Shown here: positions 1 to 7,037 of the stretch, in pieces | Numbering within the stretch: position 1 is the first letter of the stretch | How the letters are laid out: every line of letters starts with the position of its first letter | From: a virus | Length of the DNA: 53,471 bases | Reading direction: 5' to 3' (one strand) | Virus record (IMG/VR): IMGVR_UViG_3300009169_000028 | Location: 1-53,471 of that record | Position numbers and translations under genes: made by a program | The notes under the pieces: generated by a model | The model's input: only the letters and a program-made list of their open reading frames with translations | Told to the model about the DNA's origin: nothing | The model's database searches: none

Positions 1-478
1 CAATCGCTCCGAGCTGCTGGGCGCCAATGGCCTTCCAGGTTTTTTTCTGGTCGCAGACGGCGAGCATGGCTTCGAGATTTTCTTGTGTGAGAGGGTCAAC
101 AGTTGGCTCGCCCGGGTCCGGCGGTTCGATGGCGCGCACGATGCTGGTTGTGAGAAAGCCTTCGTCAACCGCCCAGCGCCAGAGGGCGGAGAGGTCGGCA
201 TGGATGTTGAGGATGCTTTTGGGTGCGAGCTTGCAGGCCGGCCGGGGGGCAATTCCGCCCGGTATGGCGATGTAGTCCTCTCGGAGCCAGACGAAGAAGT
301 CGATGAGTTGAGTGCGGGTGATGTCGGCGATAGCTGGGTCCGGCGTTTCTTTGTCGACCAGGTAGGTGTGCAGTTTGGCGAAGCTGGTGCGGTAGTTGCG
401 CAGGGTGTAGGGGCTGCGGCCGGCAGCGATCTGGTAGTGGATGAAGCCGGCGATGGCTTGTCTGAGGGTGATGTTCAT
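1..478 (-). CDS. int: Tyrosine recombinase (integrase), N-terminal part, cut by window edge
   Basis: The first 159 residues of a phage integrase are visible. They hold a SAM-like core-binding domain (SPYTLRNYRTSFAKL near residue 25) and the start of the catalytic domain (DPLTQENLEAMLAVC near 130). The ATG at 478 has a good ribosome site (AAGGAGA) about 10 bp upstream. The gene lies next to a tRNA-Val 3' half, the usual int-attP arrangement, so it probably drives integration into that tRNA. The last 67 residues match the N-terminal end of the integrase at the other window end with about 8 substitutions. The catalytic Arg/Lys/His/Tyr residues lie beyond the window edge. Confidence 0.85.
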   Translation of the reverse strand, partial: MNITLRQAIAGFIHYQIAAGRSPYTLRNYRTSFAKLHTYLVDKETPDPAIADITRTQLIDFFVWLREDYIAIPGGIAPRPACKLAPKSILNIHADLSALWRWAVDEGFLTTSIVRAIEPPDPGEPTVDPLTQENLEAMLAVCDQKKTWKAIGAQQLGAI

Positions 479-576
479 CCGTGCTGTCTCCTTGTCGGTG
501 GGCGCTTCCGATAATGAGGTCTTTCGGTTCCGAGTATCGGCGGAAGCGTTTTTTTTGACCCGACAGGGAGAATCAA

Positions 577-628
577 GGTATGATATGTGCGGTCACCGGG
601 GAATGGTGTGTGACCGCACGGGTATGAT
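577..628. promoter_or_regulatory. Nested direct/inverted repeat in attP region
   Basis: A perfect 10-bp inverted repeat (GTGCGGTCAC at 587-596, GTGACCGCAC at 610-619) is enclosed by two direct copies of GGTATGAT (577-584 and 621-628). It lies between int and the tRNA fragment. Such clustered repeats are typical of integrase arm sites or excisionase sites; that role is inferred. Confidence 0.5.
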
Positions 629-651
629 TTGGGGGATCCGTGTGGATAAGA

Positions 652-698
652 TGGGCGGGGAGGGACTCGAACCCACGACCTCACGGATGTGAACCGTG
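652..698 (-). other. attP: tRNA-Val(CAC) 3' half, probable attP core
   Basis: Read on the minus strand this is the 3' 47 nt of a tRNA: anticodon stem CACGG/CCGTG with loop TTCACAT (anticodon CAC, valine), variable loop, T-arm with GTGGGTTCGAGTCCC, 3' acceptor strand CCCGCCC and discriminator A. There is no D-arm or 5' acceptor strand upstream, so it cannot be a working tRNA. Phages that integrate into tRNA genes carry exactly such a 3' half to restore the gene. One T-stem pair is a T-T mismatch. Confidence 0.75.
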
Positions 699-826
699 GG
701 GACACGTGGGGGTGGGATCTGTGCGCACGGGTGGGCGGATGGGGTAGCCGTGCGTTCATGGTCTCTGTGGAGTCCGTGCGGGCAGTTTGAGGTTAATCTG
801 TCGGGTGTTGGGTTGGTAAGGTGCTT

Positions 827-846
827 CCGAGTAGTTGGGTTATGGG
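827..846 (+). promoter_or_regulatory. Bipartite motif copy 1 (CCGAGTA-N7-TATGGG)
   Basis: One of 16 dispersed copies with exactly 14 bp between the starts of the two halves. This copy is followed 9 bp later by a terminator hairpin, not by a gene. Confidence 0.7.
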
Positions 847-855
847 TAGTGAATC

Positions 856-880
856 GGGCGCCGTGAGGCGCCCTTTTCTT
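856..880 (+). terminator. Hairpin with GTGA loop and T-run
   Basis: A perfect 7-bp stem (GGGCGCC/GGCGCCC), a GTGA tetraloop and TTTTCTTT. With motif copy 1 it forms a roughly 55-bp motif-terminator cassette that recurs at 3069-3120. Confidence 0.7.
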
Positions 881-904
881 TGTTGTCCGGATAGCGATCC
901 GTTG

Positions 905-1348
905 CTACAAGATGCCCATCCTACTCAACGCAATGGTGGTGAGCACTGACAAGATGAGCGTTACCACTGCCCAAATCAGCTTTGAACGTAGGCTATTACC
1001 AGAACCAAGATCGTCTGTGAGATCTGCCAACCATCTGCCTAGCGGCGACTTTTTAGCATAATCAACATAGTCCTGCGCCCGTTTGGTGATGAACACCTGT
1101 AGGTCATTCCGTGGGCCCACTTCCGCGACTTCAAGATAACCTTTCCGTGCAAGTCCTCGATAGAAGACGTCTTCGCTTGGGACGCCTTTGAGAGTGAACG
1201 CGCCGTTTTCAGCATCCAGACCCAGCATGTCTGAAATGCCCGACGCAACTGCAAGGATGTAGGTGGAGCATCCGTTCTCGCGCCCAGCAGTCACCAATCG
1301 CACCAAAAATTCGCTCTGCTTTGGTGTCAGGTCATCGAATTTACCCAT
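905..1348 (-). CDS. Small protein with C-terminal membrane anchor, partner of R-M gene
   Basis: A 147-residue protein of unknown function. The N-terminal half looks like a winged-helix-type fold (LTPKQSEFLVRLV near residue 8; later GLARKGYLEVAEVG, a typical wing pattern). Residues about 125-145 form one membrane segment. The start at 1348 has a strong GGAGGG ribosome site; longer in-frame extensions would run far into the upstream gene. It follows the methyltransferase-endonuclease gene by 47 bp on the same strand, so the two are probably co-transcribed. Confidence 0.7.
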   Translation of the reverse strand: MGKFDDLTPKQSEFLVRLVTAGRENGCSTYILAVASGISDMLGLDAENGAFTLKGVPSEDVFYRGLARKGYLEVAEVGPRNDLQVFITKRAQDYVDYAKKSPLGRWLADLTDDLGSGNSLRSKLIWAVVTLILSVLTTIALSRMGIL

Positions 1349-1395
1349 TCGCCCTCCAAGCTTGAGCTGCAGGACGCGGAATAGGACATGGCGGT

Positions 1396-3039
1396 TCAGT
1401 CGAATAGGGACGCGGTCTGCGCCGTTTGCTCGCCTGCTTTCGGCGCGCGTTTGAAGGTCGTGGCGCTGGCCGGCATATCCACCTGTGCGCCGGCGAGGAG
1501 CTGCTTCACGGTGAGGATCTGGATGCGGCGGTGACGCGTGCCCCAACCTGGTGAGTCGTAGTAGCCTTCTTTCACGGCTGCCAGCTCCATTTCTTTGGTC
1601 GCCGGCTCCAATGTAATGAACACGCCGATGGCTGCATTCTCAGCCTTCACCGTGCCCACCAGGTCCCGGATCTGGGCGGAGCTGACGTGTCCACTCTTGA
1701 CCTGGACGACGACGCGTTTGCCCTTATGGGTGGCGTCGTCGATGAAGGTGACGGCGCCATCCACCCCCCGATCGCTTCCCTTCTTGCCTGTCTTGCTGCC
1801 CTCATCGCCGCCGAGGGGCTTGGCTTTGATCAGCGAGAGCACCCACCACTGGAACTGGTAGCGATCGTCGGCCGCCAGTTGCTTCGCGCCGGCCAGGTCT
1901 TCGGGCTCGCCGATCACATAGTAGTCCAGGTTGCCGAAGCTGTCTTTGAGTCGGTATTTCAGGAGTGCGATGCTCAGGTGCGTGATGTCAATGCCGATCC
2001 AGCGCCGGTCCAGCTTCTGCGCTGCCGCGATCGCGGTGCCGCAGCCGCAGAAAGGATCCAGGACTACGTCGCCCGGGTTGGAGCTCGCTTGGATGATGCG
2101 TTCCAGGAGGGCAATGGGTTTTTGAGTGGGATAGCCGAGACGCTCTTGAGCCTGCGAGTTGATCGGATTGATGTCAGTCCACACGTTGCCCAACAGTGTC
2201 CCTGCCATTTCGTCCAGGTATCTTTTCAGACGCGGCCGCTTGGACGTATCACTGGGATACCAAATGCGGCCCTCCGCGTCCAACTTCGCCATTGTCTCTT
2301 TCGAGTAGCGCCACCCATTCGGCGGTGAGGCGTGTCCTTTCCATTCGTACATCATATTCGGTCGGGGGTTGGGGCTGGTCATGTTGTCCAAAGTGTACAG
2401 CCGCCCATCCGCATCAGCAGAGCGATACTTGGACTTGAGATGTTCCTCTGAGTGTGGTGCGTAAATCGGATTCCATGTGAAGTTGCCGGCTTTGGAGTAG
2501 AAGAAAATGCTGTCACTGACATTGCTCCAAGTCTTGCTATCGCTATGAACATTCGTGCGTTTCCAGACGACTTCGGTTCGAAAATTCTGCGGTCCGAAGA
2601 TAGTATCCATCACGATTTTTAGGTAATGGCTCGCCGTTGGGTCGCAGTGTAGGTATAGGCTCCCGGTCGGCTTCAGCACCCGATGCAACTCTACGAGCCG
2701 GGCGGCCATCATCACGAGGTAGGCCATCATTTGATTCTCGCCGATGGTGGCGCGCAACGCCTCGATCATCCGCCCCACTCGCCCATTGATGTCCGTGACT
2801 AGCTCGTCATACAACGCCTCGGCCGAGTCCCCCCAGTGCCAGGTGTCGTCAAAGGCGACTATCTGTGACTGGGCATCCTTGCCGCCCTCATCCTTGAAGA
2901 GCACGTTGTAGCTGCGGTTCGAGTTGAACGGCGGATCAAGGTAGATCAGGTCAACGCTTTCATTGGGGATGTGTTCCCGCAGGATGGGCAGGTTGTCGCC
3001 GTAGAACAGGGTGTTCGTCGTGAGTAGTTTAGATGTCAT
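1396..3039 (-). CDS. DNA methyltransferase fused to Mrr-like endonuclease domain
   Basis: A 547-residue site-specific DNA methyltransferase. Motif IV DPPF (residues 35-38) precedes the SAM-binding motif DPFCGCGT (328-335), the order of beta-class enzymes. The C-terminal part (about 395-500) has an Mrr-type PD-(D/E)xK signature: GVDG at 425-428 and VVVQVKSG at 443-450. One chain thus seems to carry modification and cleavage, as in fused type II-like systems, though the nuclease may be inactive. The start is uncertain: ATG at 3039, 3054 or 3078, none with a strong ribosome site. The first is preferred because 3078 lies inside the motif copy at 3069. It may defend the lysogen or protect phage DNA. 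Confidence 0.85.
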   Translation of the reverse strand: MTSKLLTTNTLFYGDNLPILREHIPNESVDLIYLDPPFNSNRSYNVLFKDEGGKDAQSQIVAFDDTWHWGDSAEALYDELVTDINGRVGRMIEALRATIGENQMMAYLVMMAARLVELHRVLKPTGSLYLHCDPTASHYLKIVMDTIFGPQNFRTEVVWKRTNVHSDSKTWSNVSDSIFFYSKAGNFTWNPIYAPHSEEHLKSKYRSADADGRLYTLDNMTSPNPRPNMMYEWKGHASPPNGWRYSKETMAKLDAEGRIWYPSDTSKRPRLKRYLDEMAGTLLGNVWTDINPINSQAQERLGYPTQKPIALLERIIQASSNPGDVVLDPFCGCGTAIAAAQKLDRRWIGIDITHLSIALLKYRLKDSFGNLDYYVIGEPEDLAGAKQLAADDRYQFQWWVLSLIKAKPLGGDEGSKTGKKGSDRGVDGAVTFIDDATHKGKRVVVQVKSGHVSSAQIRDLVGTVKAENAAIGVFITLEPATKEMELAAVKEGYYDSPGWGTRHRRIQILTVKQLLAGAQVDMPASATTFKRAPKAGEQTAQTASLFD

Positions 3040-3068
3040 GAGTTCAGAGCCCATCACCGCAGTTGCTG

Positions 3069-3088
3069 CCGAGTACATGAGTTATAGG
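3069..3088 (+). promoter_or_regulatory. Bipartite motif copy 2 (CCGAGTA-N7-TATAGG)
   Basis: A perfect consensus copy, 14-bp offset. Like copy 1 it is followed 8 bp later by a GTGA-loop terminator rather than a gene. It lies at the 5' end of the minus-strand R-M gene. Confidence 0.7.
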
Positions 3089-3096
3089 TAACGATT

Positions 3097-3120
3097 AGGT
3101 CGCCGTGAGGCGGCCTTTTT
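3097..3120 (+). terminator. Hairpin with GTGA loop and T-run
   Basis: An 8-bp stem (AGGTCGCC/GGCGGCCT, one G-T pair) with GTGA loop and five Ts. It closely resembles the hairpin at 856-880. Confidence 0.7.
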
Positions 3121-3126
3121 GTTGGA

Positions 3127-4170
3127 TCATTCCCGCCATTCGCAGGCTAAGCCATCACTGTCCCGGTCGAGACCATGGATGTCCTGGCCAGTGATCTCTT
3201 TGCAACGGAGGTAACACGCCTGCGCATCCCAGTCAGTGAGGTCGTCGCAGTTGAGGGTGTTGCCAGAGCAATCGCACGTCGAGGCGCTGGCTGCTGGTTT
3301 GCCACGCACCGGCACGGCCGCGGCCGGGGTGGGTTGGCTGACGGTGACGATGGGGACGGCGGCCGGCGGGTTGGAGACGAGGAAGGCGGCGATCCAGGCG
3401 CCGCCGGCGAGCTGATACCAGTCGCTGGCCTGATTGCGGCCCACGATGTCGAGGCCCTGGCCGACTGCGGCGCTGCCGGTCTTGGGGTAGTTGGTGCCAG
3501 GTCCGGAGCGCAGGTTGGCGGCGGTTTTGACGGTGGCGCCTTTCGGCGAGCTCGAGGTCTCAGCGGGAGCCGATGCTGCGGGTGTGCCGGCGGTGATCTG
3601 ATTGATCAGAGTTGTGGCGCGCTGAACGGCGGCATTGCCCTTGCTCAATTCCTCGATGGCCTGGTTGAGCTTTGCGCTGCTAAGCTCGTCTACGCCGGCG
3701 GCGTATAGGTCGCAGGTGTTCTCAAAGTAGCCGGCGGCGGTGAGCATTTCGGAGTGCACGGCAGCGTAGCGCGGGGGCGCGGCAAGATCACGGATGTTCT
3801 GGCAGGCGATCTTGATGGCCGCCAGGTGGGTGGCAGCCTTAATCTTCCAGGCATCGTCAAGGATCAATGACGGGTTGTCGCCGACGGCGCCGGAATCGTC
3901 GCTGATGTCAGATAGGGCTTGGCCCAGGTTTGTGCTGATCTCTCCCATGCTGAGCAGGTAGGCGGACTCTGCGGCAGAGACTCCCTCGGTAGGCTGTGAC
4001 TTTGGGGGGGCGAAAGTCGCACTGGCGACGGCCGTCTTTTGCACCGGGGGCAGATCGGTCGAGGTGGGCGGCGCGGTGGTGCGGGTGGCGGAACTGCCAC
4101 TGCCGCATGCGACGATGGCCAGAAACAGCACACACATAGCGATAATGACGGGAACGGTCTTCGTTGACAT
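3127..4170 (-). CDS. Exported lipoprotein with SH3_3 and excalibur-like domains
   Basis: A 347-residue surface lipoprotein. The N-terminus is a lipoprotein signal peptide with lipobox AIVAC (Cys 22 or so), then a Thr/Pro-rich linker, a helical region, a bacterial SH3 domain (TAANLRSGPGTNYPK to GAWIAAFLVSN, about 215-270) and a C-terminal calcium-binding excalibur motif, DRDSDGLACEW. Such proteins sit on the cell surface. In a phage lysogeny region it is a candidate lysogenic-conversion gene, possibly acting on the envelope or in superinfection exclusion. It is transcribed away from the structural genes. The start at 4170 was chosen because the signal peptide begins there. Confidence 0.8.
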   Translation of the reverse strand: MSTKTVPVIIAMCVLFLAIVACGSGSSATRTTAPPTSTDLPPVQKTAVASATFAPPKSQPTEGVSAAESAYLLSMGEISTNLGQALSDISDDSGAVGDNPSLILDDAWKIKAATHLAAIKIACQNIRDLAAPPRYAAVHSEMLTAAGYFENTCDLYAAGVDELSSAKLNQAIEELSKGNAAVQRATTLINQITAGTPAASAPAETSSSPKGATVKTAANLRSGPGTNYPKTGSAAVGQGLDIVGRNQASDWYQLAGGAWIAAFLVSNPPAAVPIVTVSQPTPAAAVPVRGKPAASASTCDCSGNTLNCDDLTDWDAQACYLRCKEITGQDIHGLDRDSDGLACEWRE

Positions 4171-4301
4171 CCGCTCACTGCTCCAAACCCAACTTCCCGG
4201 GGTGGGCCCGGGGAAGCGATGCACCCCCCAATGAGTACGCCCGACCAGTGGGGGGACCGGCAAAGCCAAAGTTATTACGGATCGCCGCTCGGTGAGGTCA
4301 A

Positions 4302-4571
4302 TCAGTCGCCCAGCACGTGGGCGATGTAGTCTTCACGCGACATGGGACATTCGATGAGGAACTGCAACTGCCGTCGACTGACATTCAACTGGCGGGCGAT
4401 GCGGCTGGCCAAGCTGTCGTCAATCTCGGCATAGGAGCGGGACAGGAATGTGATGGCCACCCTCTGCCCCTCATGCCGGACGACGTATTGTGTATGCTTG
4501 CCGCCTTCGCTTACTTCGGCGGCCAGCTTACCACAAAGCATTTTGTCCAGCGCGACTACTTTGACGGGCAT
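4302..4571 (-). CDS. HicA-like toxin candidate
   Basis: An 89-residue protein with the outline of the HicA double-stranded-RNA-binding-like fold: GGKHTQYVVRHEGQRVAITF (His at about residue 26 in the position of the catalytic His), then DSLASRIARQLNVSRRQL, resembling the HicA C-terminal helix. HicA toxins cleave mRNA. It starts inside the last codons of the upstream HicB-like gene (16-bp overlap), as expected for a toxin-antitoxin pair. The match is by pattern only. Confidence 0.5.
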   Translation of the reverse strand: MPVKVVALDKMLCGKLAAEVSEGGKHTQYVVRHEGQRVAITFLSRSYAEIDDSLASRIARQLNVSRRQLQFLIECPMSREDYIAHVLGD

Positions 4572-4954
4572 GGTATGATGAGCTGCTGCAGGGCTGCGAA
4601 TTGGCGTTGGAGCGGCCTAGCCAGTGATGCCGGGTCGCTGGCCAGTTCTTGATACACCATCACGAGGATTTCCGCCAGGTCGGCCAGGGCGCGCTGGGGC
4701 GAAGATCCCAAGCCGAACCAGAGATCTTCCCGCTCGGCAGTGGCGACGTAGGCGCCGGTTTCCGGCGACCAGGCGACATGAACCACCAACGGCCGCCGCA
4801 GTTTGAGATCGGCCGCGGGCAGTTGATCTAGTGGCAGGACGCCTTGACTGCCTATCATGAAAGTTGCCTCCAGTGGCGCGGCCCGTCCGACCATGACAGC
4901 GACGTGGCGGGTGGGCTGCGAGGCAGGATACCATCCGTAGGTCTGCGGGATCAT
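4556..4954 (-). CDS. HicB-like antitoxin candidate
   Basis: A 132-residue protein whose centre, VHVAWSPETGAYVATAE followed by GLGSSPQRALADLAEIL, matches the HicB pattern (E-x-GxYVA, then G-x-G-x-(S/T) and an amphipathic helix). HicB proteins bind and neutralise HicA. No separate DNA-binding domain is obvious. It overlaps the upstream gene by ATGA at 4951-4954 and the downstream HicA-like gene by 16 bp, so all three form one operon. Confidence 0.5.
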   Translation of the reverse strand: MIPQTYGWYPASQPTRHVAVMVGRAAPLEATFMIGSQGVLPLDQLPAADLKLRRPLVVHVAWSPETGAYVATAEREDLWFGLGSSPQRALADLAEILVMVYQELASDPASLARPLQRQFAALQQLIIPCPSK

Positions 4955-5268
4955 ACAGTGTCATCCGATCCGGTAAGACTATGCCCGGTAAGCTCAACGT
5001 ACTTGCGCATGGCCTCAGTTAGCGCGCGTACGAGGCCCGGCATGAGTGCGGCCGGCACCGAGACGCCGGCCGCCAGGCGAGCCCGCACCTCGGTGGGCGG
5101 TTCGTTGGCATCGCTGACGATCGGCGGCACGATTTGAAAGAACCGCAGATAGAGATTGTGCTCGTCATTCGTGATCCACACCGATTGGGCCAGCGGGAAG
5201 GCGCAGTCGCCATCCGGATCGAGCTTGAGAGCCACGCGCACTTGGCCGGGGCGCAGTTCATCGTCCAT
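4951..5268 (-). CDS. DUF3467-like protein
   Basis: A 105-residue protein starting with ATG at 5268 behind AGAGGGT. The segment SVWITNDEHNLYLRFFQIVPP, then a variable stretch, VPAALMPGLVRALTEAMRKY and a short tail, follows the DUF3467 layout (an N-x-D strand, then a helix with L-x3-L-x3-Y). Its function is unknown. It is the first gene of the operon with the HicB/HicA-like pair. Confidence 0.5.
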   Translation of the reverse strand: MDDELRPGQVRVALKLDPDGDCAFPLAQSVWITNDEHNLYLRFFQIVPPIVSDANEPPTEVRARLAAGVSVPAALMPGLVRALTEAMRKYVELTGHSLTGSDDTV

Positions 5269-5392
5269 AGTGTATACCCTCTTATCAATTGGTTGGTATC
5301 AGGCTGTGTATCGCAGGCAGGATCATGGCGCCCACGGCTGGCGTGAGCTTCCTTGCCTCCGCGGGTTGGGATAATCTTGGGGATACTACCCC

Positions 5393-5421
5393 TTGACGAC
5401 TGCGATATGTTCCTCTACAAT
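5393..5421 (+). promoter_or_regulatory. Sigma70-type promoter TTGACG-N17-TACAAT
   Basis: The -35 TTGACG (5393-5398) and -10 TACAAT (5416-5421) are separated by 17 bp. It would transcribe the small gene at 5459 and run antisense to the 3' end of the repressor gene. Confidence 0.6.
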
Positions 5422-5458
5422 TGGCGAACGCCCGTTCTATTGCATGAAGGCCAGACAG

Positions 5459-5647
5459 ATGCCGAAGAAGAAACGCTACCCCAGCACCTTCGACCAGATC
5501 CGTCAGCTCCCGCCGGCGCAGCGCCGCTCGGTGTGGGCCGCGATGCGCGCACTTATGCGGGCGTTGAGTTACGCCCCTCAATCGCCGCCAGAGTCATCTC
5601 CATCGCCCGCACCGTCAACGCCCGCTGACCCGCCTCCATCCCCCTGA
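5459..5647 (+). CDS. Small basic/proline-rich protein
   Basis: A 62-residue protein beginning MPKKKRYPSTFDQIRQ and ending in a Pro/Ser-rich tail. The start at 5459 follows GAAGG; an ATG at 5444 is an alternative. It has its own promoter at 5393. Its 3' 95 bp overlap the 3' end of the repressor gene on the opposite strand. The function is unknown. It might regulate the repressor by convergent transcription. Confidence 0.5.
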   Translation: MPKKKRYPSTFDQIRQLPPAQRRSVWAAMRALMRALSYAPQSPPESSPSPAPSTPADPPPSP

Positions 5648-5933
5648 GCCGGTCACTCCACGCGCGCACTTCCGGCAGTGGATCGCCCGCGCCCAGCTCC
5701 GGCGCCGGATCGTCCACCTCGCCGATCAGGTAGGCTACGGTTGTGCCAAGCGCGTGAGCGATGGCCTCCGCAACATCAAGCGTAGGCGAACCTTCACTTT
5801 TATTGTTGATGATTTCTGATAATGTGCTTGGCGATAAAGAAGGGCGAAACCGTTTAGCTTGAACGTGCAACTGTCCAAACGTCCAATTCTTCTTTTCTCG
5901 CAAGCAATCTACTCTGTCCCCCTGAATCCTCAT
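5553..5933 (-). CDS. XRE-family CI-like repressor
   Basis: A 126-residue protein with an N-terminal HTH (LREKKNWTFGQLHVQAK to LSPSTLSEIINNKSEGSP, residues 11-52), then DVAEAIAHALGTTVAYLIG, the usual fifth helix of Cro/C1-type repressors, and a C-terminal helical segment for dimer formation. There is no LexA-like protease domain. The ATG at 5933 follows AGGAAG. It faces the Cro-like gene at 6131 across a palindrome-rich interval and is probably the lysogeny repressor. Confidence 0.8.
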   Translation of the reverse strand: MRIQGDRVDCLREKKNWTFGQLHVQAKRFRPSLSPSTLSEIINNKSEGSPTLDVAEAIAHALGTTVAYLIGEVDDPAPELGAGDPLPEVRAWSDRLRGMEAGQRALTVRAMEMTLAAIEGRNSTPA

Positions 5934-5946
5934 AGCTTCCTACTAT

Positions 5947-6113
5947 ATCGCAAATCGAACAACACACAATAGTTTTTCGTTTATTTCGTACCCCAACATA
6001 TCGAACAATCACACGATAGATCGTAAAATCTAACTCCGAATATGATGCAGATCATATTCGATTGTTTCGATAAATCGTATAGTACGAACAGGATTTACGA
6101 TTTATCGAAACAA
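5947..6113. promoter_or_regulatory. Immunity operators between repressor and cro-like gene
   Basis: An AT-rich interval with a perfect 18-bp inverted repeat (TTGTTTCGATAAATCGTA at 6062-6079 and its complement at 6096-6113), a second 10-bp inverted repeat with 4-bp centre (CGAATATGAT/ATCATATTCG, 6037-6060) and degenerate half-sites (TATCGAACAA near 5999, CGATAGATCGTA near 6014, ATCGAACAA near 5953). A TATAGT -10-like box at 6078-6083 is embedded in the operator. The repeats are the expected targets of the repressor and Cro. Confidence 0.75.
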
Positions 6114-6130
6114 GAGCAGGAGAGACACGC

Positions 6131-6343
6131 ATGACCGAACGGGAGCGCCTGGAACAGTTCATGGCCGAGAAGGGCTGGTCTTACAGCGACCTGGCCCACC
6201 GCCTCAAATGGTCGCCGACGTTCATCTTCGGCTTCCTCAGCGGCGCCTGGCCGGCGACGGAGCCGTTCCGCCAGCGGTTCGCCGAAGTCTTCGGCGCTGC
6301 AGCAGCGGCGCAGGTACTCGGTACTGAGGGGCAGCCCGCATGA
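6131..6343 (+). CDS. Cro-like HTH protein
   Basis: A 70-residue protein with a single HTH (LEQFMAEKGWSYSDLAHRLKWSPTFIFGFLSG, given here in part). It starts with ATG behind GCAGGAG and ends in ATGA overlap with the next gene. It is divergent from the repressor, so a Cro role is likely. It is the first gene of the rightward early operon. Confidence 0.7.
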   Translation: MTERERLEQFMAEKGWSYSDLAHRLKWSPTFIFGFLSGAWPATEPFRQRFAEVFGAAAAAQVLGTEGQPA

Positions 6344-6540
6344 ACGCTACCGACACCCCAAACATGACCTACACATTGCCCTTGGGTACGCATGTCACCC
6401 TCCATCCGGAACAGGCTGACGTGATCAGTGCTTTGCGAGCCGAGAATGCGACGTTGCGCCAGACGCTGATCGATGTGACCGGCCAGCGCGACGAGTTGCG
6501 CCAGCAGCTCGACCAGGCGCTGCGGGAGCGTGCCGCATGA
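6340..6540 (+). CDS. Small coiled-coil protein
   Basis: A 66-residue protein; its second half (ISALRAENATLRQTLIDV and on to the end) is a leucine-zipper-like coiled coil. It is linked by ATGA overlaps to both neighbours. Function unknown. Confidence 0.6.
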   Translation: MNATDTPNMTYTLPLGTHVTLHPEQADVISALRAENATLRQTLIDVTGQRDELRQQLDQALRERAA

Positions 6541-7037
6541 CCGCCTTTGCTGCAAGTGGCTGGGGCCTCCGCCGCTGGTTCCAGCTCTCCGGGTTCACCC
6601 GCTCGCGCGGGACGGATGCGTTCTGGTGTCGGGTGGAAAAGCGCCTCGACGCGGCGGCGTGCTGGCCGTGGAGCGGAGGGCAATCGGGTACGGGATACGG
6701 GTATCTGTATTGGCGGGGGCGCCGGCAGTATGCGCACCGGGTGGCGTGGGAGCTGGCCAACGGACAGCCGATTCCGCCGGGCATGTTGGTGCGCCATCAC
6801 TGCGACAACCCGCTGTGCTGCCGACCGAGTCATCTGGCGCTGGGACGGCATCGGGACAATATGCGGGACATGGCGCTACGCGGGCGGCGGGCCAGCTATC
6901 GGCTGTCGCCGGCTGCGGTGGTGATGATCCGCCAGAGCGATCGGCCATCGGCGCATTTGGCGGCGGAGTTGGGTGTGTCGCCGACGGCGATCCAGATGGT
7001 GCGGCGGCAGGAAGTCTATCGCAACGTGGAGGCATGA
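6537..7037 (+). CDS. HNH endonuclease (HNH_3 type)
   Basis: A 166-residue protein with the HNH_3 pattern: AHRVAWELANGQPIPPGM, RHHCDNPLCCRPSHL and GRHRDNMRDM (about residues 62-108). The paired Cys and His residues coordinate zinc and metal. The C-terminal part resembles a DNA-binding HTH (LAAELGVSPTAIQMVRR). It may be a free-standing homing-type nuclease. It sits inside an operon of ATGA-overlapping genes, not next to the terminase as many phage HNH genes do. Confidence 0.8.
   Translation: MTAFAASGWGLRRWFQLSGFTRSRGTDAFWCRVEKRLDAAACWPWSGGQSGTGYGYLYWRGRRQYAHRVAWELANGQPIPPGMLVRHHCDNPLCCRPSHLALGRHRDNMRDMALRGRRASYRLSPAAVVMIRQSDRPSAHLAAELGVSPTAIQMVRRQEVYRNVEA

Noticed and set aside
652-698. Functional tRNA-Val gene
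   Set aside because: Only the 3' half is present; there is no D-arm or 5' acceptor strand upstream on the minus strand.
5285-5581. Minus-strand gene of 98 codons between the DUF3467-like and repressor genes
   Set aside because: It is opposite the better-supported small gene at 5459, overlaps the repressor 3' end and has no ribosome site.
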